From: Desulfotruncus arcticus DSM 17038
GTDB taxonomy: Bacteria; Bacillota; Desulfotomaculia; Desulfotomaculales; Desulfallaceae
Length of the DNA stretch: 64,000 bases
NCBI RefSeq assembly: GCF_900113335.1
Contig: NZ_FOOX01000018.1
Coordinates: forward strand, 1-64,000
Direction of reading: 5' to 3'
The notes beneath the pieces were generated by a model, which saw only the letters and a list, made by a program, of their open reading frames with translations, did no database searches and was not told the DNA's origin. The translations under genes and the position numbers were made by a program. Shown one piece after another: positions 32,207-40,995 of this stretch (position 1 is its first letter; each line of letters opens with the position of its first letter).

Positions 32207-33733
32207 TTATATAAGCGGCTTGACCGGCTGATTCACTATGATATCACGCTGTTTACCCGTCCTCCTGATCCCCGCCAATGCTCTGGCCAACCGGCGGGCG
32301 CCTTCCTGAAGCGGTTTTTCGGCATGGGTGACAAAGCACAAACGGAACTCTTTTTCCCCCTCGGGCGGGTGCACATAGAAAGCCTCGCCCGGCACGAAAG
32401 ACACTCCCTCACCGGCGGACTGCTGCAGCAAACGGCCGGACAAAACCGGCCGGTTATTCCGGCACCAAATGTAGAACCCTCCCCGGGGTGTTTCAAAAGA
32501 TAACTCTTCGCCGCAATACCGCCGGAGCGCTTTGGCCAGCGCGTCCCGGCGCTTTTTATATTCCCCGCGCACCAGCGCCAGGTGTTCCCGCAGGGCGTCG
32601 CTCTCCAACAACCGGCATAGCAACCACTGGGCCAGGTTATTGCTGTGCAGGTCGATGAACTGTTTTTCGTGAGCCATCCGGTTTAACAGGGCTGGATGGG
32701 CCACCACATAACCGGTGCGCAGCCCGGGAAAAAGAACCTTGGAGTAGGTGCTTAAATATACCACCCCCCCATAATCATCCAGCGCCTTCAGGGATGCGGG
32801 CGGCTTCTCGTCGTAATACAGCTCGCTGTACGGATCATCTTCCAGCACCACCAGCCGGTGCCGGGCAGCCAGCTTTAACAAGTCGCGCCGCTCATTTTCC
32901 GGCATCAACCGCCCCGTAGGGTTATGGTATGTGGGAATCACATACAACAGCTTGGGCCGGTAGCGGACCAGGTAATCCTCCAGCAGGCTGAAGGGAAACT
33001 GCCCTGCAACCGGCAGGCTCAGGATTCTGGCGCCGGAGGCGCTGAACACCTGGTGAGCACCGATAAAAGTAGGAGACTCAACCACCACGTAGTCCCCGGG
33101 CTCCAGCAGGGCCTTGCCGATAAGATACAATCCCTGCTGGGAGCCGGCGGTAATCATTACGTCTTCCCCGGTTGATTCAATACCCCGATCCGCTATCATC
33201 CGGGCCACCAGGTTGCGCAAGGGACCATAGCCCTCGGTAGAGATGTGACCCAGGTCAACCGGGTTAATGCCGTTATTGCTTCCGGCAATACCTTGCCGCA
33301 GGAGTTCAACCGGATACAGCGCGGGGTCGGGCATGCCCGCCGCCAGTGAAATGCTGCCGCCGGAAAAATCAACCTCCAGGATTTCCCTCAGCACAGTGGA
33401 AAGCGGCAGCTGGGGAAAAGGAGTCATTAACTGTATCCAGGGCACAGAGCGCCCCTCCTCTTCCCTCCCGGCGGGCAATTCTTCAACGTAAGTGCCGCTG
33501 CCCACCCTGGTAACCACCAGCCCCTGTTGCTCCAGGCAGCGGTAGGCATTGATGGCGGTGGTTCGGCTGACTCCGAACAATACCGCCAACTCCCGTTCCG
33601 GCGGCAGTTTGGTACCGGCGGGCAAAACCAGGCTTTTAATTTTTTCTCCTATCAAGCCGGCTATTTGCAGGTAAAGCGGCCGGCGGGACGACGCATCCAA
33701 CCGGGCACCGGAAAGCATTTTGGACACATCCAT
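32207..33733 (-). CDS. MocR-type regulator (GntR helix-turn-helix fused to aminotransferase fold)
   Basis: A 508-residue protein with an N-terminal GntR winged helix (about 15-80, KLPPERELAVLFGVSRTTAINAY) joined to a fold-type I aminotransferase domain. The PLP lysine lies in STYSKVLFPGLRTGYV, with the Asp in ED-x-Y. MocR proteins use PLP or an amino compound as effector. It is divergent from azlCD, and a palindromic operator lies between, so it probably controls that branched-chain amino acid exporter. Base composition is visibly richer in G+C than the genes to its left. Confidence 0.92.
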   Translation of the reverse strand: MDVSKMLSGARLDASSRRPLYLQIAGLIGEKIKSLVLPAGTKLPPERELAVLFGVSRTTAINAYRCLEQQGLVVTRVGSGTYVEELPAGREEEGRSVPWIQLMTPFPQLPLSTVLREILEVDFSGGSISLAAGMPDPALYPVELLRQGIAGSNNGINPVDLGHISTEGYGPLRNLVARMIADRGIESTGEDVMITAGSQQGLYLIGKALLEPGDYVVVESPTFIGAHQVFSASGARILSLPVAGQFPFSLLEDYLVRYRPKLLYVIPTYHNPTGRLMPENERRDLLKLAARHRLVVLEDDPYSELYYDEKPPASLKALDDYGGVVYLSTYSKVLFPGLRTGYVVAHPALLNRMAHEKQFIDLHSNNLAQWLLCRLLESDALREHLALVRGEYKKRRDALAKALRRYCGEELSFETPRGGFYIWCRNNRPVLSGRLLQQSAGEGVSFVPGEAFYVHPPEGEKEFRLCFVTHAEKPLQEGARRLARALAGIRRTGKQRDIIVNQPVKPLI

Positions 33734-33752
33734 TTTGCCAAATCCACTCCTT

Positions 33753-33791
33753 AATATCCAATTATAGCTATAATATTATTAATTGGATATT
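33753..33791. promoter_or_regulatory. palindromic operator in the mocR-azlC divergent promoter
   Basis: AATATCCAATTA and TAATTGGATATT are perfect 12-base inverted repeats with 15 bases between, including a TATAAT. It is placed to control both divergent genes and is the probable site of the MocR-type regulator. Confidence 0.6.
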
Positions 33792-33877
33792 TACGATGTT
33801 TTTCCTGCCGGTTAAGATATAGAAAATTTACAGATGCTGATTAGTTACAAATATTTAATGTATCGGGAGGGACGCGC

Positions 33878-34606
33878 ATGAATGTGGCGCGAATACTTTT
33901 TGAACAGCGCGACTCGGCAGCGTCGAAATTACAGTCCGCTATCCGGGACAGCCTGCCGGTCATCGTGGGAGTTGTACCCTTCGGGCTGGCCTGCGGCATC
34001 ATGGGAATTACTGTGGGTCTGACTCCCCTGGAAACAGTACTGATGTCCGCTCTGGTTTTCGCGGGCGCCTCCCAGTTCGTGGCGATGACTATGTTGAGCG
34101 CGGGTCCCGCCGGATGGGGGTTAATAGTGCTGACCACGCTGCTGATCAACCTGCGCCACCTGCTGATGGGGGCTTCGCTGGCACCGCACATGAACCGTCT
34201 GCCCATGCCCATACAGGCCCTGCTGGCTTTTGGCATGGTGGACGAAACCTACGCACTGACCATGGACCGGGTGCGGCAAAAGGGATATGACCCCGGCTAC
34301 CAGTTGGGATGCAACCTATCATTATATCTAGCCTGGGTAGCATCAACCGCAGTTGGCGCCGGCATGGGAGGGCGTATTGACGACCCATTGGCCTGGGGAC
34401 TGGATTTCGCCATGCCTGCAACATTCCTGGTCCTGTTGATGCCCCGCCTGGCGGACAGAACCGGCGTCCTGGTCTGCGCCCTGGCGGCGGTAATTTCCGT
34501 AACCGGCGCCATGTACCTGCCGGGAAAATGGTATATCATTATCGCCTGCCTGGCAGCCAGCGCTGCCGGCGGCCTACTGGAGGACAAGAGCAATGCTGAA
34601 CACTGA
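33878..34606 (+). CDS. azlC: AzlC-family branched-chain amino acid exporter large subunit
   Basis: A 242-residue membrane protein with the AzlC pattern: SLPVIVGVVPFGLACGIMGI-type start region, FAGASQFVA, and INLRHLLMGASLAPH, plus several transmembrane helices. With AzlD it exports branched-chain amino acids. The gene has a GGGAGGG ribosome site and its end overlaps azlD by 14 bases. It is divergent from the MocR regulator. Confidence 0.93.
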   Translation: MNVARILFEQRDSAASKLQSAIRDSLPVIVGVVPFGLACGIMGITVGLTPLETVLMSALVFAGASQFVAMTMLSAGPAGWGLIVLTTLLINLRHLLMGASLAPHMNRLPMPIQALLAFGMVDETYALTMDRVRQKGYDPGYQLGCNLSLYLAWVASTAVGAGMGGRIDDPLAWGLDFAMPATFLVLLMPRLADRTGVLVCALAAVISVTGAMYLPGKWYIIIACLAASAAGGLLEDKSNAEH

Positions 34607-34919
34607 AGTTCTGCTTATAATCGTTGGTATGGCCACGGCCACCTTTTTCACCCGGTTTGCCTGCCTGGCTCTGTTCAGCCGCAGTGGAGTGCCCGGCTGG
34701 CTGGAAAAATGGCTTAAGCACGTGCCTGCCGCCATCCTGACGGCCCTGATCGCTCCCGCCCTGTTACTGCCGCAGGGAAGCCTGGATATCAGTACAGACA
34801 ACCATTATCTGCTGGCGGGATGCGTGGCGGCGGTAACCGCCTATAAAAGCCGCAGCGTTATCGCCACCATAACTTTAGGCCTGGCAGTTATGTTCGCCTT
34901 GCGCTGGTTCAATACGTAA
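34593..34919 (+). CDS. azlD: AzlD-family small subunit
   Basis: A 108-residue protein with three or four membrane helices and the AzlD features ATFFTRFACLALF and LKHVPAAILTALIAP. It starts inside the end of azlC (GAGGACAAGAGCA before ATG), a coupled gene pair forming one transporter. Confidence 0.93.
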   Translation: MLNTEVLLIIVGMATATFFTRFACLALFSRSGVPGWLEKWLKHVPAAILTALIAPALLLPQGSLDISTDNHYLLAGCVAAVTAYKSRSVIATITLGLAVMFALRWFNT

Positions 34920-34924
34920 CAAAG

Positions 34925-34968
34925 GACAAGGGGGCGGGGTTATTGATCAATAACCCCGCCCCCTTGTC
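34925..34968. terminator. 44-bp perfect palindrome, terminator of azlCD
   Basis: A perfect 22-base inverted repeat, GC-rich outside and AT-rich at the centre (TTATTGATCAATAA), begins five bases after the azlD stop. Confidence 0.75.
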
Positions 34969-34975
34969 ACACAGG

Positions 34976-35340
34976 CCGTTCTATATTAATCAACTGGTCA
35001 ACGGCAACGAAACCCATTTTTCGATAAATGGAAATTGCCTTGCTGTTATTAACCTGGACAAATACTTGAACCGTTTTTCCGTATAAGTGGTCATGGTCGG
35101 CTCTACAGTGGGAAACTTTTTGGTGAATGCCCCCAGCAGTCGTGGCAGCACATAATCCCCGATGGTCATACTTGCTCCAACCACCATTTTGCACCTTTGC
35201 GTAACAAGGACGCGCTGGTAACCAGGGAGTTTTATATTATTTATAACCACACCCGCTTTCAGTCCCCGGCCTGCGAGGAGTTTATCCGTTTCATTATGTC
35301 CGAAAAAGTACAAACCTGCCTGCGCTCCCGCGTCTGATCA
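34976..35340. pseudogene. rearranged mosaic of GNAT and LysR gene fragments
   Basis: Three fragments adjoin. On the minus strand 34980-35085 encodes a GNAT C-terminus (NNSKAISIYRKMGF). Also on the minus strand, 35085-35190 matches the start of the effector domain of the LysR gene at 36.7 kb (GASMTIGDYVLPRLLGAF). On the plus strand 35195-35338 matches that gene's last 48 codons almost exactly, through FIRFIMSEKV to the stop. So two pieces of one LysR gene face opposite ways next to a foreign fragment. No full protein can be made; this is a relic of duplication with inversion. Confidence 0.75.
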
Positions 35341-35427
35341 AAAACAGCCGGTTTACAATTAGCCGGCTGCTTTGGTGAAGTATAGAATAAGTGTTTATCT
35401 TATTCTTTTTTCATTGCTGTTTACTGC

Positions 35428-35733
35428 CTAAAGTAAAAACTTATAGTCTCTTTTCCCGCTAATAATTCGCCGGATTTCAACCGTCTCGTTGTTCAGCAGA
35501 ACATAAAACACCAAATAAATATCAACTATCAAAATACGATATCCTTGCCTGGTTAGTCTTCTATTTTTCGGTATTGCACCGATCAGTGGGAAGTCCTCAA
35601 GCTGTAAAATGCTCTGTTCGATTTTTTCAGCCAGTTTAAGTGCGGCAGCAGGATTATCGTTTGCGATATAATCGACAATTTCGGCCAGATCCTGCTCAGC
35701 CGCTTCGGTGATACTAATTAGATAATTTGACAT
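35428..35733 (-). CDS. ParE/RelE-family toxin
   Basis: A 101-residue basic protein with the ParE/RelE plasmid-stabilisation fold. It starts YLISITEAAEQDLAEIVDYIANDNPAAA, has a central PLIGAIPKNRRL and ends with the strand VEIRRIISGKRDY. It overlaps the antitoxin gene by 20 bases. ParE types inhibit gyrase and RelE types cleave mRNA; the sequence does not decide which. It probably serves locus maintenance in this rearranged region. Confidence 0.88.
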   Translation of the reverse strand: MSNYLISITEAAEQDLAEIVDYIANDNPAAALKLAEKIEQSILQLEDFPLIGAIPKNRRLTRQGYRILIVDIYLVFYVLLNNETVEIRRIISGKRDYKFLL

Positions 35734-35989
35734 GGATACGGTTCCTTAAGTCTGCCATAACATCGCGGAACGGGCGGCGCTTTCCATCGCGGCTTTGTTC
35801 TTCTGCCTCGTCCAGCTTGTCATAAAGGTCTAATAAGGCTTGCTGTTCCTCAAAAAGTTGCTGGCTCATGATTACTAAATGACCGTTGCCGTTCTTGGTA
35901 ATAAAAACCGGTTTTTGCTCTTTGATGCAAATTTCCTCAATCTCAGGGGTTTTATTCCGCAAATCTGAAACAGGACGAATTACTGGCAT
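35714..35989 (-). CDS. Phd/YefM-family antitoxin
   Basis: A 91-residue acidic protein with the Phd/YefM N-terminal DNA-binding fold (RPVSDLRNKTPEI, then PVFITKNGNGHLVIMS) and a disordered C-terminus that would wrap the toxin. ATG 35989 is chosen because GAGGTGAGCG lies before it; an in-frame GTG lies nine bases upstream. It precedes and overlaps the toxin gene, as usual for autoregulated pairs. Confidence 0.9.
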   Translation of the reverse strand: MPVIRPVSDLRNKTPEIEEICIKEQKPVFITKNGNGHLVIMSQQLFEEQQALLDLYDKLDEAEEQSRDGKRRPFRDVMADLRNRIHVKLSN

Positions 35990-36355
35990 ATCGCTCACCT
36001 CACGAAAGTTTATATCATTATTATATCACAATTTTGATAAAAGCAATCATATTTATATCTTGTTTAAATGGGGAAACCCGAAACCATGACCCATTACCCG
36101 GTAAGGTTAATTGCTCTCCGCAACCGCCTATGCTGAAAATAACCAACAAATAAAAACAGCTAAATATACTATATCCGGTATAATTTTCGCTACGGAAAAT
36201 GGCTCCGTAAGATTTTCCCTTCAATTTTTAGCGCAAACTTTGCAACGTTTTTTTATTCCTGCCAAAGGATTGGATAAAACAGTGTTTGATGTCACGTCTT
36301 TATCCGAACTGGTGACACTGGCCAATTATGATAAACCAACGAATAATAATGTGGT

Positions 36356-36601
36356 TCAATCAATCATTTTAGCACTAGCATAGATTAATTCTTCCTCCTG
36401 TGATGTAATCATTTTATCAATAATATAAGCAATTAAAATTATTCCGGGTATATTAATTATAAATCTGGCAAGCATGAACTTCCAACCCATCGAAGAAGCT
36501 TCAAATAATAACATTGGTATCTTTGTAGTAGACCAGGCCCCGATAAAAATTAGGGGCCTCTTGTTGTCCCTCCCGTAACTGCCGGGTTCACCCCACATCA
36601 T
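36356..36601 (-). pseudogene. C-terminal fragment of a permease
   Basis: Eighty-one codons with two hydrophobic segments and the stretch IGAWSTTKIPMLLFEASSMGW, which looks like the C-terminal end of a YraQ/DUF318-type permease. The N-terminal three quarters are missing. The adjoining 36002-36355 holds only short, unconvincing frames, consistent with decayed DNA. Confidence 0.5.
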
Positions 36602-36660
36602 TACCGGCTGTTATCATAGCCATAATAATTTACAATTTCCCTTCATGTTCCCATTATAGT

Positions 36661-36688
36661 AAGATCATATAAAAGATCATGGTCTTAT
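36661..36688. promoter_or_regulatory. possible LysR operator
   Basis: Two direct copies of AAGATCAT twelve bases apart, the second continuing into GGTCTT, lie 50-80 bases before the LysR gene. Confidence 0.3.
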
Positions 36689-36738
36689 CCCAGGTAATCC
36701 AACCGGTTATTCAAATAAAAAATATGGAGATGTAAGCC

Positions 36739-37647
36739 ATGCTGGAGTATCAACTGCTGATATTTGTCACCGTGGCGGAAAAGAAAAACTTTTCCAGGGC
36801 AGGAGAAGAGCTCAACCTGACTCAGCCGGCCATCAGCCAGCACATCCACTGCATGGAAGAACACTACCGGGCGAAACTTTTTGATAGGTCAAATAGAAAA
36901 GTCGAGCTCACCCAGGCCGGACAAATTGTGTACTCCTACGCCAAACAGATCCTGGCCCTGCACCAGAAAGCGGAACGGGACGTAACTGATCTGGTCGAAC
37001 TGGTTACCGGCAAAATAGTGTTTGGAGCAAGTATGACCATCGGGGACTATGTGCTGCCCCGCCTGCTGGGGGCATTCACCAAAAAGTTTCCCGCTGTTGA
37101 ACTGACCATGACCATCGGTAACACGGCCCTAATTTACGAGCATACACTGAACGGCAGCATTGATATTGGACTGGTGGAAGGGCCGGTGGAACACGATCAC
37201 CTGCAGGTTGAGCCTTTCCTTGAGGACGAGATGGTACTCATTGTACCGGCCAACCATGCGCTGGCTGAAAAGAATCTGGTGGTGCCGGAGGATCTGCGCA
37301 ACCAAACGTTTATATTACGGGAGGAAGGGTCAGGAACGCGGCTGGCGGCGGAAAACGCCCTCCGTACCATGGGCCTGATACCCGAACGGATCATCCAGCT
37401 GGGCAGCACCCAGGCCATTAAACAGGCTGTTGAAGCCGGCTTGGGCATATCGTTTATGTCGTGCTGGGCGATTCACAAGGAGGTGACCCTATCGACCCTA
37501 AAACCCTTGCGTAACAAGGACGCGCTCGTAACCAGGGAGTTTTACATTATTCGTAACCACACCCGCTTTCAGTCCCGGGCCTGCGAGGAATTTATCCGTT
37601 TCATTATGTCCGAAAAAGTACAAACCTGCCTGCGATCCCGCGTTTGA
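36739..37647 (+). CDS. LysR-family transcriptional regulator
   Basis: A 302-residue full-length regulator: winged helix at 1-65 (FSRAGEELNLTQPAISQHI) and an effector domain from about 90 (GASMTIGDYVLPRLLGAF). It resembles the CysL/YeiE group linked to sulfur or sulfite metabolism. Downstream lie C_GCAxxG_C_C and dsrC genes in the same direction, so control of sulfur functions is plausible. Two fragments of a near-identical copy lie scrambled at 35.1-35.3 kb. GGAGATG precedes the ATG. Confidence 0.92.
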   Translation: MLEYQLLIFVTVAEKKNFSRAGEELNLTQPAISQHIHCMEEHYRAKLFDRSNRKVELTQAGQIVYSYAKQILALHQKAERDVTDLVELVTGKIVFGASMTIGDYVLPRLLGAFTKKFPAVELTMTIGNTALIYEHTLNGSIDIGLVEGPVEHDHLQVEPFLEDEMVLIVPANHALAEKNLVVPEDLRNQTFILREEGSGTRLAAENALRTMGLIPERIIQLGSTQAIKQAVEAGLGISFMSCWAIHKEVTLSTLKPLRNKDALVTREFYIIRNHTRFQSRACEEFIRFIMSEKVQTCLRSRV

Positions 37648-37723
37648 CCGGGAACAACCACCAGACCGGGGAGCAGGTAAAACGCCGTAAAACAAGGAAA
37701 CGTGTTTATAGGAGGCATCCTAA

Positions 37724-38158
37724 ATGAATGATTCCAATAAAGCAATTATGATGGTGAAGAATGGTTTACAGTGCAGTCAAGCTGTTCTTGCTAACTTAGG
37801 TGAACAGCTTGATGTTGAACGCAAACAGGCCCTTAGATTAGCTAGCGGGTTTGGTGGAGGAATAGCTTTACAAGGTGATATTTGCGGAGCTGTGAGTGGG
37901 GCGATTATGGCAATTGGATTAAAACATGGTTATGATGAGGGCCCTAACGTTAATGCTCGCGACAAAGTATATTTTCTTGCACAAGAATTAATCCAAAGAA
38001 TTAAAGCGAAACATGGTTGTTATACATGTAGAGGCCTTACGGGAATGGAAATGAGGAGACCAGAAAGTTTAAAGCTTTTTCATGAGCAAGGCATACCGGA
38101 GAAAATTTGTTTCAGTGTAATAAGAGATTCCGTAGAGATAACGGAAGAAATATGGTAA
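37724..38158 (+). CDS. C_GCAxxG_C_C family redox protein
   Basis: A 144-residue protein with the family's cysteine pattern: CSQAV early, DICGAVSGAIMAIG in the middle, then HGCYTCRGL and a late Cys. Family members are small, probably metal- or cluster-binding redox proteins common in anaerobes. AGGAGG precedes the ATG. The neighbour downstream is dsrC, which suggests a part in thiol/sulfur handling; no activity can be read directly. Confidence 0.85.
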   Translation: MNDSNKAIMMVKNGLQCSQAVLANLGEQLDVERKQALRLASGFGGGIALQGDICGAVSGAIMAIGLKHGYDEGPNVNARDKVYFLAQELIQRIKAKHGCYTCRGLTGMEMRRPESLKLFHEQGIPEKICFSVIRDSVEITEEIW

Positions 38159-38209
38159 ATATAGGCAGGAACTGCCATGAACGCCATTAATAGAAGGAGG
38201 TTTTTTGAT

Positions 38210-38527
38210 ATGTCTATGATTGAAGTTAACGGAAACACGGTTGAGTTGGACGAAGACGGTTTTATTGTGGATCCCAATCTTTGGAACGAAGATATAGCCA
38301 GGGCTTTTGCGACCAATGAAGGGATCAACGAACTTACCGATGCGCACTGGAAAGTGATTCAGTACCTGCGCAACTACTATAAGCAGTTCCAGGTTGCTCC
38401 CATGGTCCGCAAGATGTGCAAAGAGACCGGCAACACCCTAAAGACGATGTACCAACTGTTTCCATCCGGCCCCGCCAAGGGTGCCTGTAAGCTGGCCGGC
38501 TTGCCGAAACCAACCGGCTGCGTTTAA
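38210..38527 (+). CDS. dsrC: DsrC/TusE-family sulfur carrier protein
   Basis: A 105-residue protein with the DsrC core and the flexible C-terminal arm GACKLAGLPKPTGCV. Both redox cysteines are present, eleven residues apart, so it is a true DsrC that can form the trisulfide with sulfite reductase. It starts at ATG 38210 behind AAGGAGG (an upstream in-frame ATG has no such site). It is separate from any dsrAB genes in this window. A terminator follows. Its presence supports a sulfate- or sulfite-reducing host. Confidence 0.95.
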   Translation: MSMIEVNGNTVELDEDGFIVDPNLWNEDIARAFATNEGINELTDAHWKVIQYLRNYYKQFQVAPMVRKMCKETGNTLKTMYQLFPSGPAKGACKLAGLPKPTGCV

Positions 38528-38553
38528 AAGGCCCGGGGGAATCCCAACCAGTT

Positions 38554-38584
38554 GGGGACATTACTCCACAGGAAGCATGTCCCC
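38554..38584 (+). terminator. terminator after dsrC
   Basis: GGGGACAT and ATGTCCCC form a stem followed by TTTCCTCTTT, 27 bases past the dsrC stop. Confidence 0.7.
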
Positions 38585-38736
38585 TTTCCTCTTTAGCCCT
38601 GGTGTCCCAGCTTGTTCCGGGGATTTGCCGGCAGACCGACACAATAATCCAAATATCCCAAATTAGCAAATAGATATCTATTTTATTTTTACACTTCTAT
38701 CAAAATATCGATATAAAAATCAAAGCTTTCACATGT

Positions 38737-40431
38737 TCAAACCTCACGCGCATCCGTTGCGGCCACTTCATTCAGTACTTCTATTATTCCATCATATATC
38801 GCTTGCGCTGCCCTGGCCCTGAATTCTTCTGTCATTAGCTTCTCCCGGTCCGATTCATTGGTAATGTAGGATACCGCGACTGAAACTGCCGGCATGTTCA
38901 CCTGCTCCAATATCTTTAGTTTGACATTACTTATTCCCTGGTCTCTGGTGCCAAGTTGCTCTACCAGATTTGATTGGATGATTTGCGCCGCTTTTTCTCC
39001 GGTAATCCCATAACCGGGTTCAGTGCCGGAGTTGTAATATAAGGTTCTGGTTCCATTTGCTGAACTATCAGGATGCATTTCATTATGAACACTGACTAAC
39101 AACGCCGCATTATAGCTATTTGCCAATTCTATACGTTTCTCCAGTTCTATCGTACTGTCATCCTGACGGGTCATTACGGCTTTTATGCCTGACTCATTTA
39201 GCATATCAGACAGAAGAAGCGATATCTCCAGATTAATATTTTTTTCTTTAACCTCTGTTGATTCAGGATCAGAAGTGTCAAAAGGATATGTACCTCCCAA
39301 ATCATCTCCGCCATGACCGGGATCAATGATTACCACCATATCTTTTATCTTCTCATTAACCATGCTGTTCCCAACGCCTTTAGGAGTATTGCCATTTGCC
39401 ATGGTAAAAGTTAGAGCCCCGATAATGATAAAGCAAAGGACAGCAAGGGCTGACAGTCTGTAGGAGCCTTTCTTGAACATTTTTATCATTGTGATTCTCC
39501 TCTCCATCTGCTCATTGGTTTTACTAAAACTGATCATGTTTAATGGTGTAGAGCGATTCGAGAATATACCGGCCAGTTTAATAAGTGTATTTCCGTAAGG
39601 GATTATTGCGGACTCACCCAGTGTTTCCATTACATAAGCATCTGTGGCAATTTCCCTGTCATATCTCATCTCCCTAATTGCCAGCCATACGAGAGGATTA
39701 AACCAGTGCAGCATGACGGCTATTGCTGCGCATAAATTACAGATGCTGTCTTTTCTCTTATAATGAGCCAGTTCATGCAATAGTACGTGTTCCAAATGAT
39801 GACGATGTATTTGGTTGCAGATATCCCTGGGCAAATAGATGCCTGGAGTAAATATGCCGGCTATACAAGGACTACGAAAATATGAATCCATATATAGTGG
39901 AATATCTTTTTTAATTCCTAATCTTACACAACACTGTTGCATTAGTTCATTAATCTGAGAATCGCAAACTCTTTCGAATTCTCTGCTCCGGCGTTTGAGT
40001 CTTATGATCATAATAGCGGCGACCAAAGCTGTGGCCGTAACCCCGGTAAGCCAAACTATACTGAGAAATCCCGGGTTCCAAAGGGGGTAATCTTCAGTTT
40101 TTTCTTTATCGTAGTACTCTTCATCTTCTTGGAACCCATTTTTATTCAGAGTTTCTGTTCCGGAGTAACCATCTGCCGGACTACTCATATATTCTTGAAA
40201 ATAATTGAATACTGTGGGTGTTTTGGGAAAAATATCGCCTATACTATATGGGCTTTCAATTTGAAATGGCATCACAAGTCTGATTAAAACTATAAGCCAG
40301 ATTATGTGATAGACCCTGCCTGACAAGCGATTGGGCAAACCCTTTTTGACAATCAATAACAGCACAATTATGATGCCGGCAATTAATGAAGAATACAAAA
40401 CACGTGCAAATATAATACTAAGCGCCTCCAT
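38737..40431 (-). CDS. BlaR1-like M56 membrane peptidase fused to an N-acetylmuramoyl-L-alanine amidase domain
   Basis: About 564 residues. The N-terminal half is an M56 peptidase with membrane helices and the zinc motif HELAH, followed by the LVWLAIREMRYDREIATDA stretch typical of BlaR1/MecR1. After another helix near residue 325 comes a complete Amidase_3 domain: IDPGHGG, a Glu in NINLEIS and SVHNEMHPD, the zinc and catalytic residues. BlaR1 normally has a beta-lactam sensor here, so replacement by a peptidoglycan amidase is notable. ATG 40431 follows GGGGGGAT. It forms an operon with the BlaI repressor. Confidence 0.85.
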   Translation of the reverse strand: MEALSIIFARVLYSSLIAGIIIVLLLIVKKGLPNRLSGRVYHIIWLIVLIRLVMPFQIESPYSIGDIFPKTPTVFNYFQEYMSSPADGYSGTETLNKNGFQEDEEYYDKEKTEDYPLWNPGFLSIVWLTGVTATALVAAIMIIRLKRRSREFERVCDSQINELMQQCCVRLGIKKDIPLYMDSYFRSPCIAGIFTPGIYLPRDICNQIHRHHLEHVLLHELAHYKRKDSICNLCAAIAVMLHWFNPLVWLAIREMRYDREIATDAYVMETLGESAIIPYGNTLIKLAGIFSNRSTPLNMISFSKTNEQMERRITMIKMFKKGSYRLSALAVLCFIIIGALTFTMANGNTPKGVGNSMVNEKIKDMVVIIDPGHGGDDLGGTYPFDTSDPESTEVKEKNINLEISLLLSDMLNESGIKAVMTRQDDSTIELEKRIELANSYNAALLVSVHNEMHPDSSANGTRTLYYNSGTEPGYGITGEKAAQIIQSNLVEQLGTRDQGISNVKLKILEQVNMPAVSVAVSYITNESDREKLMTEEFRARAAQAIYDGIIEVLNEVAATDAREV

Positions 40432-40478
40432 TACTGGATATCCCCCCCAGATTCTTGAACTTGCCCGAAGCACTAAGA

Positions 40479-40853
40479 CTATTTACGTTTTTTGTTTTCT
40501 AATATGTTTTGCAGTTTAGTGATTTCTTTCTCGGACAAAGTCTTTTCCTCAAGAAAGTTGACAAAAAACATTGCTGCCGCGCCATCGTATACCCTTTCAA
40601 TAAAACTTTTGCTTTTAGCCAGCACGCATTCCTTCTCAGATACGCTTGGATAATATACATAGCTGCGGCCGCTTTTTTCATGTCCTATCGCGCCTTTTTT
40701 AAGCAACCGGTTGATAAATGTTTTTATAGTTTGGGGCGACCAGTCTTTTCTTTCAGCCAGAGAGGCGATTATTTCTTCAGCTGTTATTGGATTTCTCTTC
40801 CATATCACTTTCATGATTTCCCATTCTGAGTCAGATATTTGGGGAATACCCAA
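40479..40853 (-). CDS. BlaI/MecI-family repressor
   Basis: A 124-residue penicillinase-repressor-type winged helix protein (PQISDSEWEIMKVIWKRNP at the start, then WSPQTIKTFINRLLKKGAI). The C-terminal dimerisation helix carries LEEKTLSEKE. It starts at TTG behind GGAGGG. M56 proteases inactivate such repressors by cleavage, so with the next gene it forms a cell-wall-stress sensing pair. A palindromic operator lies just upstream. Confidence 0.92.
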   Translation of the reverse strand: MGIPQISDSEWEIMKVIWKRNPITAEEIIASLAERKDWSPQTIKTFINRLLKKGAIGHEKSGRSYVYYPSVSEKECVLAKSKSFIERVYDGAAAMFFVNFLEEKTLSEKEITKLQNILENKKRK

Positions 40854-40876
40854 GACGCTTCCCTCCTTTGTATATT

Positions 40877-40918
40877 GATTACACTCGTAAACCCTTGATA
40901 TAGTTTACAAGTGTAATC
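40877..40918. promoter_or_regulatory. BlaI-type operator
   Basis: GATTACACTCGTAAAC and GTTTACAAGTGTAATC are near-perfect inverted 16-base arms 10 bases apart, each itself a TTACAnnTGTAA-like BlaI box. Located 24 bases upstream of the repressor start, it fits autoregulation. Confidence 0.75.
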
Positions 40919-40995
40919 ACAAAAAGTCAAGCTTATTTATAATTATTGATGACCTTTATATATAAAAGTAATAGCTGTACCTGACCGAACTTTAT

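Noticed and set aside
36111-36383. 90-codon plus-strand frame
   Set aside because: Atypical composition, no ribosome site, overlaps a permease fragment on the other strand and has no recognisable domain.
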